The notes beneath the pieces are model-generated. The model saw only the letters and a program-made list of their open reading frames with translations, searched no databases and was not told the DNA's origin. DNA of 64,000 nucleotides, from NCBI GenBank assembly GCA_035307385.1, contig DATGID010000054.1, positions 52,812 through 116,811 on the forward strand. The letters run 5' to 3'. Below are positions 26,920 through 35,604 of this stretch, piece by piece (the stretch's first letter is position 1; each line of letters begins with the position of its first letter). The position numbers and the translations under genes were made by a program. The DNA is from DATBHW01 sp035307385 (GTDB lineage: Bacteria > Chloroflexota > Ktedonobacteria > Ktedonobacterales > DATBGS01).

Positions 26920-27960
26920 TCATGCAAGATGCGTACCAAGGGAGAGTGCTTGATTGAGGAAGGCATCGCGCCGGGTGAGGAGGCGTTGCAGCCATTCGTC
27001 ATGCGCGCGATACCAGGCAATGGTGTCTGCAATCCCAACTTCAAAGGGGATGGTTGGCGTCCAGCCGAGGGTTCTTTTGAGCTTGCTGGCATCCACGGCG
27101 TGGCGGCGAACGTGGCCCAGCCGGTCAGGCACGAAGGAGAGTAGGCTTTCAGCAAGCCCCAGGTGTTGCACGATGCGGCGGGCGTTTTCCAGAATGGAAC
27201 GCTCTTCGCCGCTCCCGATGTTGAACACTTCGCCCAGGACCTGCTCCTGCGGGGCCTGCAAGAGCGCCAGCAAAGCCGCCGCGTGGTCATAGACGTGAAT
27301 CCAGTCGCGGGTGTTCAGCCCATCGCCATAGATTGGCAGCGGGCGGCCTGCCAGTGCATTGGTAATGAAGAGCGGCAGTTGTTTTTCTGGATATTGATAG
27401 GGTCCGTAATTGTTGGAGCAGCGCGTGATGACCACGGGCAGCCCATAGGTCGCCCAATAGGAAAAGGCCAGGCGATCAGCCCCCGCTTTGCTGGCGGCAT
27501 AGGGCGAAAGCGGTTTGAGGGCATCGGTTTCCAGCGATGGGCGACTCGTGCCGTCTGGCGCTTCGGCGTTGCCATAGACTTCATCGGTGCTGATCTGAAT
27601 GAAGCGCGCAATGCCCTGTTTGCGAGCAGTTTCAAGCAGCACAAAAGTGCCTTCGACATCGGTACGCACGAACGCGCTGGCATCCAGAATGGACCGATCA
27701 ACATGGGTCTCGGCGGCGAAATTGATGACCCATTCGCAGGAGCGCATGGCCTCGGCAACCAGGTCTGGATTACAAATATCGCCTTGCAGAAAGGTATAGC
27801 GTTCGTTGGCGTTGACCTCGCTCAGATTCTCCAGATTGCCCGCGTAGGTCAGCTTATCCAGCACAATGACTTGTATATCCGGCAAGGCGCGCAGGATGTA
27901 GCGCACAAAATTGCTGCCGATGAATCCAGCGCCGCCTGTGACTAAGATGGTCTGTCGCAT
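26920..27960 (-). CDS. rmlB: dTDP-glucose 4,6-dehydratase
   Basis: A 346-residue extended SDR that converts dTDP-glucose to dTDP-4-keto-6-deoxyglucose. Rossmann motif ILVTGGAGFIGSNFVRYIL, then NFAAETHVDRSILD, the active-site region STDEVYGNAEA (T-D-E, the dehydratase signature), PYAASKAGADRL with Y-x-x-x-K, and TRCSNNYGPYQYPEKQLP. All family motifs are intact and the length is normal. The start at 27960 (MRQTILVTG) follows GAGG at six bases. rmlA lies 40 bp upstream. RmlC and RmlD are not in this window, so the product may go to another dTDP sugar or be completed elsewhere. Confidence 0.96.
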   Translation of the reverse strand: MRQTILVTGGAGFIGSNFVRYILRALPDIQVIVLDKLTYAGNLENLSEVNANERYTFLQGDICNPDLVAEAMRSCEWVINFAAETHVDRSILDASAFVRTDVEGTFVLLETARKQGIARFIQISTDEVYGNAEAPDGTSRPSLETDALKPLSPYAASKAGADRLAFSYWATYGLPVVITRCSNNYGPYQYPEKQLPLFITNALAGRPLPIYGDGLNTRDWIHVYDHAAALLALLQAPQEQVLGEVFNIGSGEERSILENARRIVQHLGLAESLLSFVPDRLGHVRRHAVDASKLKRTLGWTPTIPFEVGIADTIAWYRAHDEWLQRLLTRRDAFLNQALSLGTHLA

Positions 27961-28000
27961 GATGGCCTCTTTCTCTGAAGCGTGGCACAGCTTTTGCAAG

Positions 28001-29116
28001 CTAGGAGGGAATGATGCCAACCCGGCTGTGATCGCCGAGCATCAATTTATGACCGTGAGGCTTCATGGGAGAACTGTGGACCTCAGCATAGCGGCCAATC
28101 AGGCTCTCTTCGATGCGTCCACGCACGGAGAGCACCTTGCTGTATTCCAGCAGGATGCTGTATTCGACTTCGCTGGAGTCAACAACGACATCGTGATAGA
28201 TGGACGTGAACGGGCCGATGTAGGCATTGCGAAGGAGGGTGCGCTCGCCAATAATGGCCGGGCCACGCACGACGCTGTTGTCTATGGTGCAGTTTGCCTG
28301 AAGGACGACAGCGCCGGAAAGGACAGAGGTGGGTGAGACGGCGGCGCTGGGGTCAAGGGAAGGAGCGAGGCCGAGCAAGACTTGCCGATTCGCATCTAAG
28401 ATATCTTCCATTTTGCCGGTGTCGATCCAGTAACCGGTCAGCAATTGGGCGTGGACCTGGTATGAATGATCGATCAGCCATTGAATGGCATCGGTAATCT
28501 CCAATTCGCCCCGCGCGGATGGCCGGATACTTTCTACCGCCTGGAAAATGCAGGGGTCGAAGCAATACATGCCAACCAGAGCAAGATTACTGGAAGGGAT
28601 CGGAGGTTTTTCAACGAGCCGCCGCACGCGCATCATGCCTGGTTCGGACGATGGGGGCAGCGGGTCGATCTCGGCCACGCCGAACTGTTCGGGATGAGGA
28701 ACCTGGGCCAGCAGGATGCTGCATTGATAGGGGCAATCTGAAGCGGCAAAACGGCTGATGAGCGGTGTCAGCGGTTCGCCGATGAGGTTATCCCCCAGGA
28801 ACATGGCAAAGCGCTGGTTGTCCAGGAACGGTTGGGCGATCTTCACAGCGTGGGCCAGCCCAAGCGGCGCTTCCTGGTGAATGTAGGTAATCGAGATTTC
28901 TGGCCCCCAGCGCCGCGCGTCGCCAACTGCGGCCTCGATTTCCGCGCGCGTATCCCCGACGACAATGCCAATCTCGCGAATACCGGCTGTGATGAGCGCT
29001 TCGATGGCATAGAACAAGACGGGCTTGTTTGCCAGCGGAAGCAACTGCTTGGCGCGTGTATAGGTGAGGGGGCGTAAGCGAGTCCCTTTGCCGCCGCTCA
29101 AAATCAATCCTTTCAT
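28001..29116 (-). CDS. rmlA: Glucose-1-phosphate thymidylyltransferase, long form
   Basis: A 371-residue nucleotidyltransferase making dTDP-glucose from dTTP and glucose-1-phosphate. The N-terminal domain has MKGLILSGGKGTRLRPLTY (G-G-x-G-T-R-L-R-P) and LLPLANKPVLFYAI; FLGDNLIGEPLTPL and LVEKPPIPSSNLALVGMY complete the active site. The last 120 residues are a left-handed beta-helix (repeated hexads around SVLSGAVVLQANCTIDNSVV), so this is the long StrD/archaeal-type form, not the about 290-residue enterobacterial RmlA. It is the first gene of the minus-strand unit. Confidence 0.93.
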   Translation of the reverse strand: MKGLILSGGKGTRLRPLTYTRAKQLLPLANKPVLFYAIEALITAGIREIGIVVGDTRAEIEAAVGDARRWGPEISITYIHQEAPLGLAHAVKIAQPFLDNQRFAMFLGDNLIGEPLTPLISRFAASDCPYQCSILLAQVPHPEQFGVAEIDPLPPSSEPGMMRVRRLVEKPPIPSSNLALVGMYCFDPCIFQAVESIRPSARGELEITDAIQWLIDHSYQVHAQLLTGYWIDTGKMEDILDANRQVLLGLAPSLDPSAAVSPTSVLSGAVVLQANCTIDNSVVRGPAIIGERTLLRNAYIGPFTSIYHDVVVDSSEVEYSILLEYSKVLSVRGRIEESLIGRYAEVHSSPMKPHGHKLMLGDHSRVGIIPS

Positions 29117-29275
29117 GATCTTTTACGTCTCCTCAAGGATGAAGTGACAAAAATTGATTGCACCGCTCTGTAGCAAGATGAGTTCCTATTCTACAGGTTC
29201 TATACCCTCTTTTGAAAAGAGACCTGCTTTTCAGAAAGCGTATGCTCGCCTTTACGGATGAAGGGAGATATGGCG

Positions 29276-30823
29276 ATGTTTCAAGGCTCTATTGTGCCAC
29301 AACAACGTATGAGGCTGCTGCCCTCTGTTGTTGGGCTTGGGTTATGTCTTTCTTTCACACTCTTTTTCTTCTGGCCCCACCCCCCTGCTTCGCTGCTGTT
29401 GCTGGCTCTTGCTGCTGGATTGGCCTGGGTGCGTCTGGAGGTCGCGGTTGCGCTCCTGCCGCTCACCTTCCCGTTTTATCTTGATTTGCAACCCGTTACC
29501 CCCAGCGGTTCGGTGGCGTTCTCGCTCGCCGAGATGGGCGTGTTGACCTGCCTGGCTTTGGCGCTTGTACGCCAGGTCTTCGTCCGGCGAGACCGCCAGG
29601 CCACCAGAACATGGCTGCACCTGCTCTGGAAGGATGCGCGCCAGTTCTTGCTGCCTGCGGGGCTGTTTCTCCTGGGGGCGTCGCTCGCGGTGCTGGTTTC
29701 TCCAAACCAGCACGAGAGCCTGCGCGCCTATCGAGAAGAGGTGATAGAGCCGCTGTTGTATTTTCTGTTGATCTCGCGCTATTTGCAAACCAGGGCTGAT
29801 CTGGCGCGTGCCGTGGGGGCTTTTGTGCTCTCGGCGCTGCTTGCCGCTTGCATGGGAATCATCCAGGGCGTGCTGCATCTCAGCAGCGATTTGCTGATAA
29901 CGAACGTGACAACGTTTCGCGTCGATGGGCCATATGGCAGCCCCAATAACCTGGCCTTTCTGGTCAGCCGGACGTTGCCTATCCTGCTGGCGTTGGCCTT
30001 GTTGGGCTGGCGTCGTGTCCCCTCTGCCTGGCGTGACCCGCTGCGCTGGTGCTGCTTGCTGGCGTTGGTTCCCCTGGCATGGGCGCTCTATTGGACTGGT
30101 TCGCGTGGCGCTGAGGCGGCGCTGCTGGCGCTGCTCTGCATCTTCTTTGTGTATAAGGTCCGCCGCCCGCTGGCGCTGCTCGCGCTGGCGGGCGCTGGCG
30201 TGCTCGCCCTGGCACTGTTCTGGTCGCGCCTGCTCCAGCTTTTGAGCGCGGCAGGTCACGGCCTGATTTCCGAGCGATTGCTGCTCTGGACGGCGGCGCT
30301 GCTCATCATCCGAGATCATCTCTTCCTGGGCACCGGCCTTGACAGCTTCAACACGCTCTATAAGCCAACAGCGCCCCATTCTTACGCGCTTCAGGCATTG
30401 GGCGGCCAACCTTTTCCTGCCGCGTATAATCCGCACCTGTCGCATCCCCACGACGTTTTGCTGGATTTTTGGGTGAGCACAGGTGTGCTGGGTGTCGTGG
30501 CGCTCTGCTGGCTGCTCTGGACATTTGGGAAATGTCTGGCGCGCAGCTATCGCCTGTGCGCGCTCATCCCTCAGGGGGGCATCTTGCGGCGCTTGCTCTT
30601 AGGGATAGCAGGCAGCATGCTGGTGGGCCTGCTGCATGGGCTGGTGGACAACTTCTATTTTGTGCCGGACCTGGCAATGCTGTTCTGGTTCCTGTTGGGG
30701 ATGGCGCTGGTGCTCCAACGCCTGGCGAGCCGGTCATATCTGGGCGCTTCCCGCACTGAAGCTCCGGGGGTTCCGAGCGTGCCATCTGCGCTTCCAAGGA
30801 TGGCTATCGAGGCAGCGGAGTAG
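29276..30823 (+). CDS. O-antigen ligase family membrane protein
   Basis: A polytopic membrane protein of about 515 residues with 11-12 hydrophobic segments and a large outer loop, as in the WaaL/Wzy superfamily. Recognisable points are RVDGPYGSPNNLAFL, the YWTGSRGAEAALL segment (S-R-G), and FLGTGLDSFNTLY, then NPHLSHPHDVLLDFWVSTG, the conserved H-N/H-D loop before the last helices. It would polymerise or ligate the lipid-linked glycan outside the membrane. The start at 29276 is eight bases from AAGGGAG; ATGs at 29258 and 29270 are alternatives. It is divergent from rmlA. Confidence 0.88.
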   Translation: MFQGSIVPQQRMRLLPSVVGLGLCLSFTLFFFWPHPPASLLLLALAAGLAWVRLEVAVALLPLTFPFYLDLQPVTPSGSVAFSLAEMGVLTCLALALVRQVFVRRDRQATRTWLHLLWKDARQFLLPAGLFLLGASLAVLVSPNQHESLRAYREEVIEPLLYFLLISRYLQTRADLARAVGAFVLSALLAACMGIIQGVLHLSSDLLITNVTTFRVDGPYGSPNNLAFLVSRTLPILLALALLGWRRVPSAWRDPLRWCCLLALVPLAWALYWTGSRGAEAALLALLCIFFVYKVRRPLALLALAGAGVLALALFWSRLLQLLSAAGHGLISERLLLWTAALLIIRDHLFLGTGLDSFNTLYKPTAPHSYALQALGGQPFPAAYNPHLSHPHDVLLDFWVSTGVLGVVALCWLLWTFGKCLARSYRLCALIPQGGILRRLLLGIAGSMLVGLLHGLVDNFYFVPDLAMLFWFLLGMALVLQRLASRSYLGASRTEAPGVPSVPSALPRMAIEAAE

Positions 30824-30855
30824 CGCCGTGGTGGTGGCTGAAGGCCGCCACCATC

Positions 30856-31935
30856 TTACCCTCCGTTGATGCCATGGGTAAAATACCAATCATAGTAATT
30901 CTTCCCCTTCTGTTCGGTGAGGAATGGGTCAACAAAGCACGCCTGGAGGTCTGCTCGCTCTCGGAACAGTCGGCGTTGTTCCGTCGTGATTTCTTGCCCA
31001 TTTTGATAGCAGCTATACTCCCAGGAAAGCGAGCCGTAGATTTCCTGGATATTCTTGTTGCATTCCGCGATATACCAATTCCTGAGGAGGAAGGCGGCGG
31101 GCATGCCTCGGCCATAGCGTCTCAGTTGCGCAAGCTGCGCGCCGCTGTCGAAGCCGGAGAAATGATAAAAGCGCAGCGGGTATTCCAGAACGGTTGAGTC
31201 ACCTGGACCTAGCTCCTCCTCGACAAGCACCTTGAAGCCCGTGCTGAAGCCTCCGATCAGCGTTCTGGTCGAAAGGTTCCAGGTGGCGACGTTATAGCCC
31301 GGGTCTCGTATCGTGTGCACAAAGGGGAAGAGCGCTGGCGCGAGATTCATCCATTTCTGATCGGTAAAAAGACCCTGGGATACTTCAGCGTAACAGTACA
31401 GCGCCAACCGGTCGCGCCACCATCTGGCAAATCTTTTCCCATTGGCATCGTTGCGCACGCCTAAAAAGCCGAGGTTATACACGCCATGCTGGAGGCTGCA
31501 TATCTCGTTTTCTTCGATGGTGGCCCTGGTCGTCTCGGGGGCCAGGAGGTGAGGCGTCAGCAAAACCGAACCAGCAGAAAACATGGCGAGTAACTCATCG
31601 AGGCTGTCAAAGACGGCGATGTCAGGGTCGAGATAGAAAACTTCCCCACAATCTGGCCGTTCCAACAACGAACACAAAGCGTATCCTTTGATCGCGGTGC
31701 ATGCTTCCACCACGGAATGGGAAAAGAGCCACTGCGGCAGTCGTTCGATCTCTAAGTCGGCAATGGGAATCACTTCGTCAAAGCATGGCTCGATGTCGCG
31801 CACATGTGGCGGCACGGATTCCGTCATAAATACCACAAATGTGAACGAGGGATTGTGCTGTTTGAGCGTTTGGGCCAGGACCCGCGCTTTCGGAATGTAG
31901 TTTGCGGTAATGCTCGTATAGACATAGGTGCGCAT
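30856..31935 (-). CDS. GT8-like glycosyltransferase (paralogue of the gene at 41022-42089)
   Basis: A 359-residue GT-A enzyme. MRTYVYTSITANYIPKARV is the nucleotide-binding start, VFYLDPDIAVFDSLDELL contains the D-x-D metal motif (about residues 103-105), and VYNLGFLGVRNDANGKRF and FYHFSGFDSGAQ give the acceptor and late conserved blocks. The start at 31935 is nine bases behind GGAGGG. It is very close to the protein at 41022-42089, with two blocks of about 70 identical bases. It follows a coiled-coil methyltransferase gene (24 bp gap). The donor sugar is unknown. Confidence 0.87.
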   Translation of the reverse strand: MRTYVYTSITANYIPKARVLAQTLKQHNPSFTFVVFMTESVPPHVRDIEPCFDEVIPIADLEIERLPQWLFSHSVVEACTAIKGYALCSLLERPDCGEVFYLDPDIAVFDSLDELLAMFSAGSVLLTPHLLAPETTRATIEENEICSLQHGVYNLGFLGVRNDANGKRFARWWRDRLALYCYAEVSQGLFTDQKWMNLAPALFPFVHTIRDPGYNVATWNLSTRTLIGGFSTGFKVLVEEELGPGDSTVLEYPLRFYHFSGFDSGAQLAQLRRYGRGMPAAFLLRNWYIAECNKNIQEIYGSLSWEYSCYQNGQEITTEQRRLFRERADLQACFVDPFLTEQKGKNYYDWYFTHGINGG

Positions 31936-31959
31936 CTGCGCTGTCCCTCCGTTCAAGAG

Positions 31960-33060
31960 CTATATTCGTTGGCCGAGGAGCCTTCTGGTGCCTCTGATCG
32001 GGCGCTGCATCAGCAAGGCTGTGCGGAACGTCCGAGAAGACCGCAGCTTTCCTAGCTCTACAGAGCGCTTTTGTAGCTCGTCCTCCAGTGTTGCTACTCT
32101 GTTGAATTGTTCGCGTAGTTCTTCATCGCGCCGCTGTGCCTCGTCGTCCAGTTCTGCCACCCTGGCGCTCAATTGATTTGCGCGCGCCTCTTCTGCCTCG
32201 CGTTGAGCCTCGCCTTGAGCCGCACGTATCTGAAGTAAGCTGCACTGTCGTTTGAGCACATCGCGGGCGCGTTCGAGTTGGGCCAGTTCCCCGGCATAGG
32301 AGCTAGCCTGCATTTCAAGTGATTCGACCCGTTCGCGCAGCGCTCTCATGTTGCTCTCGCTCTGCATGTGGGTAATTCGCTCGCCCAGAATCTGAAAATA
32401 CCAGGCCACTGTGGGGTCTGAGTTCATTGCTTGCAGCAGGCACAGCAATCCTTCGGGAAGCTCCGCGCCGGTGGCGACAACGCCTAAGCCGTGTCCATGG
32501 GAAAACTCGCACGTGGGATACTGTTGTTTCAGTTCCTTCCACAATTGGAACACGCCGAAATCTCGCAGGTGCTCGTGGATATCATGCAGCAGCACAACGC
32601 CCCGACTCGACATCTTGCCAAGCCACTGCTCAAAGTCGTGCTTGACCGCTTCATAGGTATGGGTGCCGTCGATGTGCAGCAAGTCGATGCTTGCGTCCTC
32701 AAAGTGGGCGAGCGCGCTATCAAAGGTGCTCCGCAGCAGCGAGGCAAAGCTGCTGTAATGCTCGCGCTGGTAAGCGCATAATTCTTCGTAGACATCGCTT
32801 CCATACCTGCCGACGTGTACGTCGCCAAGCCACGAATCGACAGCAACACAGGTTGTGCCGCACTGAAGGGCTGAAACCGCCTGACAAAACGCGCAGAACG
32901 AATCGCCCCGATAGGTGCCCAGTTCCACAAACAGGCGGGGCTTCAAGATATCGATCAGCGCAAATGCGAAGGGGATATGTTGGTGCCAGGCCGGTTCAGC
33001 CGTGAGCCGCTGGGGCGTGGCAAGCGAGATCGGATGATCGAGCGGGTTGAAGCGTATCAT
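31960..33060 (-). CDS. Class I SAM-dependent methyltransferase with C-terminal coiled coil
   Basis: A 366-residue protein. The N-terminal two thirds is a Methyltransf_24-type domain: IRFNPLDHPISLATPQRL lead-in, LFVELGTYRGDSFCAF as SAM motif I (E-x-G-x-x-x-G), TCVAVDSWLGD as motif II, DLLHIDGTHTYEAVKHD, and VVLLHDIHEH. From about residue 240 to 345 it becomes a long coiled coil with E/Q/L heptads, closed by a basic segment (RTFRTALLMQRPIRGTRRL). The catalytic part probably methylates a sugar in the growing glycan; the coiled coil resembles those of the large glycosyltransferases nearby. It is co-directional with the GT8-like gene. Confidence 0.87.
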   Translation of the reverse strand: MIRFNPLDHPISLATPQRLTAEPAWHQHIPFAFALIDILKPRLFVELGTYRGDSFCAFCQAVSALQCGTTCVAVDSWLGDVHVGRYGSDVYEELCAYQREHYSSFASLLRSTFDSALAHFEDASIDLLHIDGTHTYEAVKHDFEQWLGKMSSRGVVLLHDIHEHLRDFGVFQLWKELKQQYPTCEFSHGHGLGVVATGAELPEGLLCLLQAMNSDPTVAWYFQILGERITHMQSESNMRALRERVESLEMQASSYAGELAQLERARDVLKRQCSLLQIRAAQGEAQREAEEARANQLSARVAELDDEAQRRDEELREQFNRVATLEDELQKRSVELGKLRSSRTFRTALLMQRPIRGTRRLLGQRI

Positions 33061-33376
33061 AAAAACACGTCCTTATGTCTGATATCTCCTGCAATGCTCC
33101 TTACTGACGATTGGCGGTGATTGCCGTAACGATACAAACTACACCACCTGTCATGGTCAGCCAAAAGAGCTTCTTTGCAAATTCAGTGCCACAGTCAGGC
33201 GGCAAAAGCGCGCCCTGTGGCGCTCCATTACTGCATCCGGCACGCTCTCTTGGTATATTTCTTGCACAAGCCACCACTCATTCGACGCCGCCGGATGAGG
33301 CACGAAGCAACAGAGGGCGGCAGGAACCGTCGATGCAGGTTGGAATATGCCAGGGGGGCATACCCACTAGCATAGG
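33061..33376. other. Intergenic region, no gene recognised
   Basis: These 316 bases separate the divergent methyltransferase and acyltransferase genes. No convincing ORF, repeat or RNA was seen on either strand. It presumably holds the two divergent promoters, but no pair of boxes stands out clearly. Confidence 0.6.
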
Positions 33377-34822
33377 ATGCTGCTGGGCACTAGAAACGGA
33401 TTTCTCAGGATGCGGACGATTGGACGGATACATACAACCGCACGTGACACCTTCACGCGCCTTTTTCTTGTCAACCCAAGCTCTGGGGCGCCGCTGGCCT
33501 ATATGGATGGTGTTCGGGCTATTGCCGTGTTGCTTGTCATCATTTTTCATTGCTGGGAGGGTTCAGGGATGCCGCTGCTCCTGGTTTCCCTGCCGCTTAT
33601 CAACGCCTCCCTGAACCTGACGCCCATTGCCTCATCAGGGTTCATAGGGGTCCAGTTATTCTTTGTACTCAGCGGTTTCCTCCTGGCGCAGTATTGGCTC
33701 AACCCCAGCTTTCAGGGTCGGCCTCGGCCCAGCACGCGCCAGTATTTCAGGCAGCGCTTGTTTCGCATTGCTCCTGCCTATTATTGCTGCCTCTTCCTTG
33801 TGCTGCTCTTGCTGGTTCCTGGCCTCATACCAGCAGCAGATGTCTACAGCGGGCCAGGCGTATTCACGCTGGGCGCGCATCTCTTCTTCGCGCAACTGCT
33901 GTTTCCTGTTTCGGCCAGCTCGTATGGCGTGGAAGGCTCTTTCTGGACGCTCTCGATTGAGGTGCTCTTTTATCTGATGCTCCCGCTGGTGATCTGGTGC
34001 TTCAGCAAGACCCGCTGGAAATACTTTCTCTGCGCCTCCGTCGTGCTCTCGCTGTCATGGTTCTACCTGACCCGCAACTCGCTTGACCCGCTTGTTCAGT
34101 TCTATGAACATCAAACCCCTGGAGCAACGCTCACAGAAAATGCCGCACGCTTCTTCTTGTCGATACAATTCCCGACGCATGCCGCCACGTTTGCCCTTGG
34201 CATCAGCCTCGCCAACATCTATACGCAATTCCAACTCAAGCTCAGAACAGATCGCCTCTTTCGCCTTCTGACCAGCAATGCAGCGGGCCTGATGTATCTC
34301 TTCGTGGGCGTGGCCCTGGAGTTGTTCTTGATGTATGCCATCTTTCCCAAAGACACCCTGGCGAACAATTACAGCTATTGGACACTGATCGCCTTCGGAT
34401 TCACCCTCATCCTGGCCGGAGTCTTATTTGGAGGCCAATGTATCCGAGCAGCATTGAGCGTGCTGCCGCTGCGTTTCATTGGGGTCGTAAGCTATTCCAT
34501 GTATCTCTGGCATTTGCCCATCATGTTCCTCTTTAAGAGCCTGCCTATCGTTGCCACGCTTCCATCGCCAGACCGCTTCCCGCTGCATTTTGGGATGACA
34601 TTCCTGGTGGCGCTCTTCCTCGCCACCGGATCATATCTGGCAATCGAAAAACCCTTTATGCTGTTGGGACGCCAGCACAAACTGGCGAAAAAGGCTGCCA
34701 CTGGCGCGCCGCAGGAAGCTGCGCCTGCATTGGCAGTCAGCAGCGCGAGGGTGCTCATCAACCCTGGCCTCCTGGAGCCGACGCCGATGCCCTTTCTGGA
34801 ATCGCCCCACGCAGAATCATAA
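33377..34822 (+). CDS. Acyltransferase family 3 membrane protein
   Basis: A 481-residue polytopic O-acyltransferase of the OafA/NodX type, which transfers acetyl or another acyl group to sugars on the outer face. YMDGVRAIAVLLVIIFHCW contains the R and the catalytic histidine of the first helix. GFIGVQLFFVLSGFLLAQYW is the second conserved block, YFRQRLFRIAPAYY the third, and SFWTLSIEVLFYLMLP (W-x-L-x-x-E) the fourth. About ten membrane segments are present, and VSYSMYLWHLPIMFL near the end is also typical. The start could instead be the ATG at 33410; neither has a strong ribosome site. It likely decorates the glycan made by the flanking genes. Confidence 0.92.
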   Translation: MLLGTRNGFLRMRTIGRIHTTARDTFTRLFLVNPSSGAPLAYMDGVRAIAVLLVIIFHCWEGSGMPLLLVSLPLINASLNLTPIASSGFIGVQLFFVLSGFLLAQYWLNPSFQGRPRPSTRQYFRQRLFRIAPAYYCCLFLVLLLLVPGLIPAADVYSGPGVFTLGAHLFFAQLLFPVSASSYGVEGSFWTLSIEVLFYLMLPLVIWCFSKTRWKYFLCASVVLSLSWFYLTRNSLDPLVQFYEHQTPGATLTENAARFFLSIQFPTHAATFALGISLANIYTQFQLKLRTDRLFRLLTSNAAGLMYLFVGVALELFLMYAIFPKDTLANNYSYWTLIAFGFTLILAGVLFGGQCIRAALSVLPLRFIGVVSYSMYLWHLPIMFLFKSLPIVATLPSPDRFPLHFGMTFLVALFLATGSYLAIEKPFMLLGRQHKLAKKAATGAPQEAAPALAVSSARVLINPGLLEPTPMPFLESPHAES

Positions 34823-34830
34823 GGGCAGCC

Positions 34831-35604
34831 TTACGCTCGCGCCAGGAGGACGATCTGCTGCGTGCGCAGCACCTCTTGTTGATAGACCGCCTCAATCTCT
34901 GGCGGAATGGGATAGTCATCATAGGTCAGGTATTCGCGCAGAATATCGAAGCCTGCTTCTTTGATGTAGCCTACCAGTCGCGACGCGGTAATGCGGTTCA
35001 GGGTTCTGTAAGTGCTGACCAGACTATCGTGCTCGGCTTTATCCGGGCAGGCGGCAGCGAGCGCGTGCATATATTCGCTGTCCTGATGGCATAAGTGGCC
35101 CCAGCGCTCTGGCACCTTCTGAAAGAGGTGCGACCCTTCGGAGGAATAGAACAGCGGGGTTATTTGCGTAAACAGCAGGCCGCCCGGAACCAGCGCTTGC
35201 CGGAGCATGTGCAGCGTTTTCAAGATCAAATCCTCTCTGACATGCTCGAACACGGACCAGTTATAGATGAGATGAAACCGGTCCGATGGGTCATGCAATG
35301 ACCCCACCTCTACCCGATGCAGACTGAGATTCCCAGGCAGCTTTTCCATGCCAAGATGGCGTTTCGCCAGAGGGGCGCAGCGGTCTGCCTCTGTATTGAT
35401 GTCGACGCCGACCACTCGCGCCGCGCCCTTGCGGAGCGCGAGGCCAAGCGCGGTGGTTGCTTCGCCGCATCCGAAGTCGAGAACATCGGCCCCCGAGAGC
35501 GAGAGATAAGGCTGCACCCATTCCTCGATGATATCAGGGAGCAAGACGAATTTTGTGCGATAGAGCGGATCGTCGATAGCAGTAAGATCAATGGTCTGAA
35601 TCAA
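34831..35604 (-). CDS. Class I SAM-dependent methyltransferase
   Basis: A 257-residue Methyltransf_11/23-type enzyme. SAM motif I is ADVLDFGCGEATTALGLAL, motif II VVGVDINTEADRC, then YNWSVFEHVREDLILKTL and ALVPGGLLFTQITPL. Its TTG start at 35604 overlaps the stop of the upstream rmd gene as TTGA and has GGAGAG eight bases before it, a coupled arrangement. It is the last gene of a six-gene minus-strand unit (GT8-like, FkbM, GT fusion, gmd, rmd, this). A role in methylating a rhamnose residue is a reasonable inference, not shown by sequence. Confidence 0.88.
   Translation of the reverse strand: MIQTIDLTAIDDPLYRTKFVLLPDIIEEWVQPYLSLSGADVLDFGCGEATTALGLALRKGAARVVGVDINTEADRCAPLAKRHLGMEKLPGNLSLHRVEVGSLHDPSDRFHLIYNWSVFEHVREDLILKTLHMLRQALVPGGLLFTQITPLFYSSEGSHLFQKVPERWGHLCHQDSEYMHALAAACPDKAEHDSLVSTYRTLNRITASRLVGYIKEAGFDILREYLTYDDYPIPPEIEAVYQQEVLRTQQIVLLARA

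Noticed and set aside
29342..30451. 369-codon minus-strand frame opposite the O-antigen-ligase-like gene
   Set aside because: Its translation is extremely rich in Q, R and A with no motifs, which is the usual antisense of a hydrophobic leucine/alanine-rich protein.
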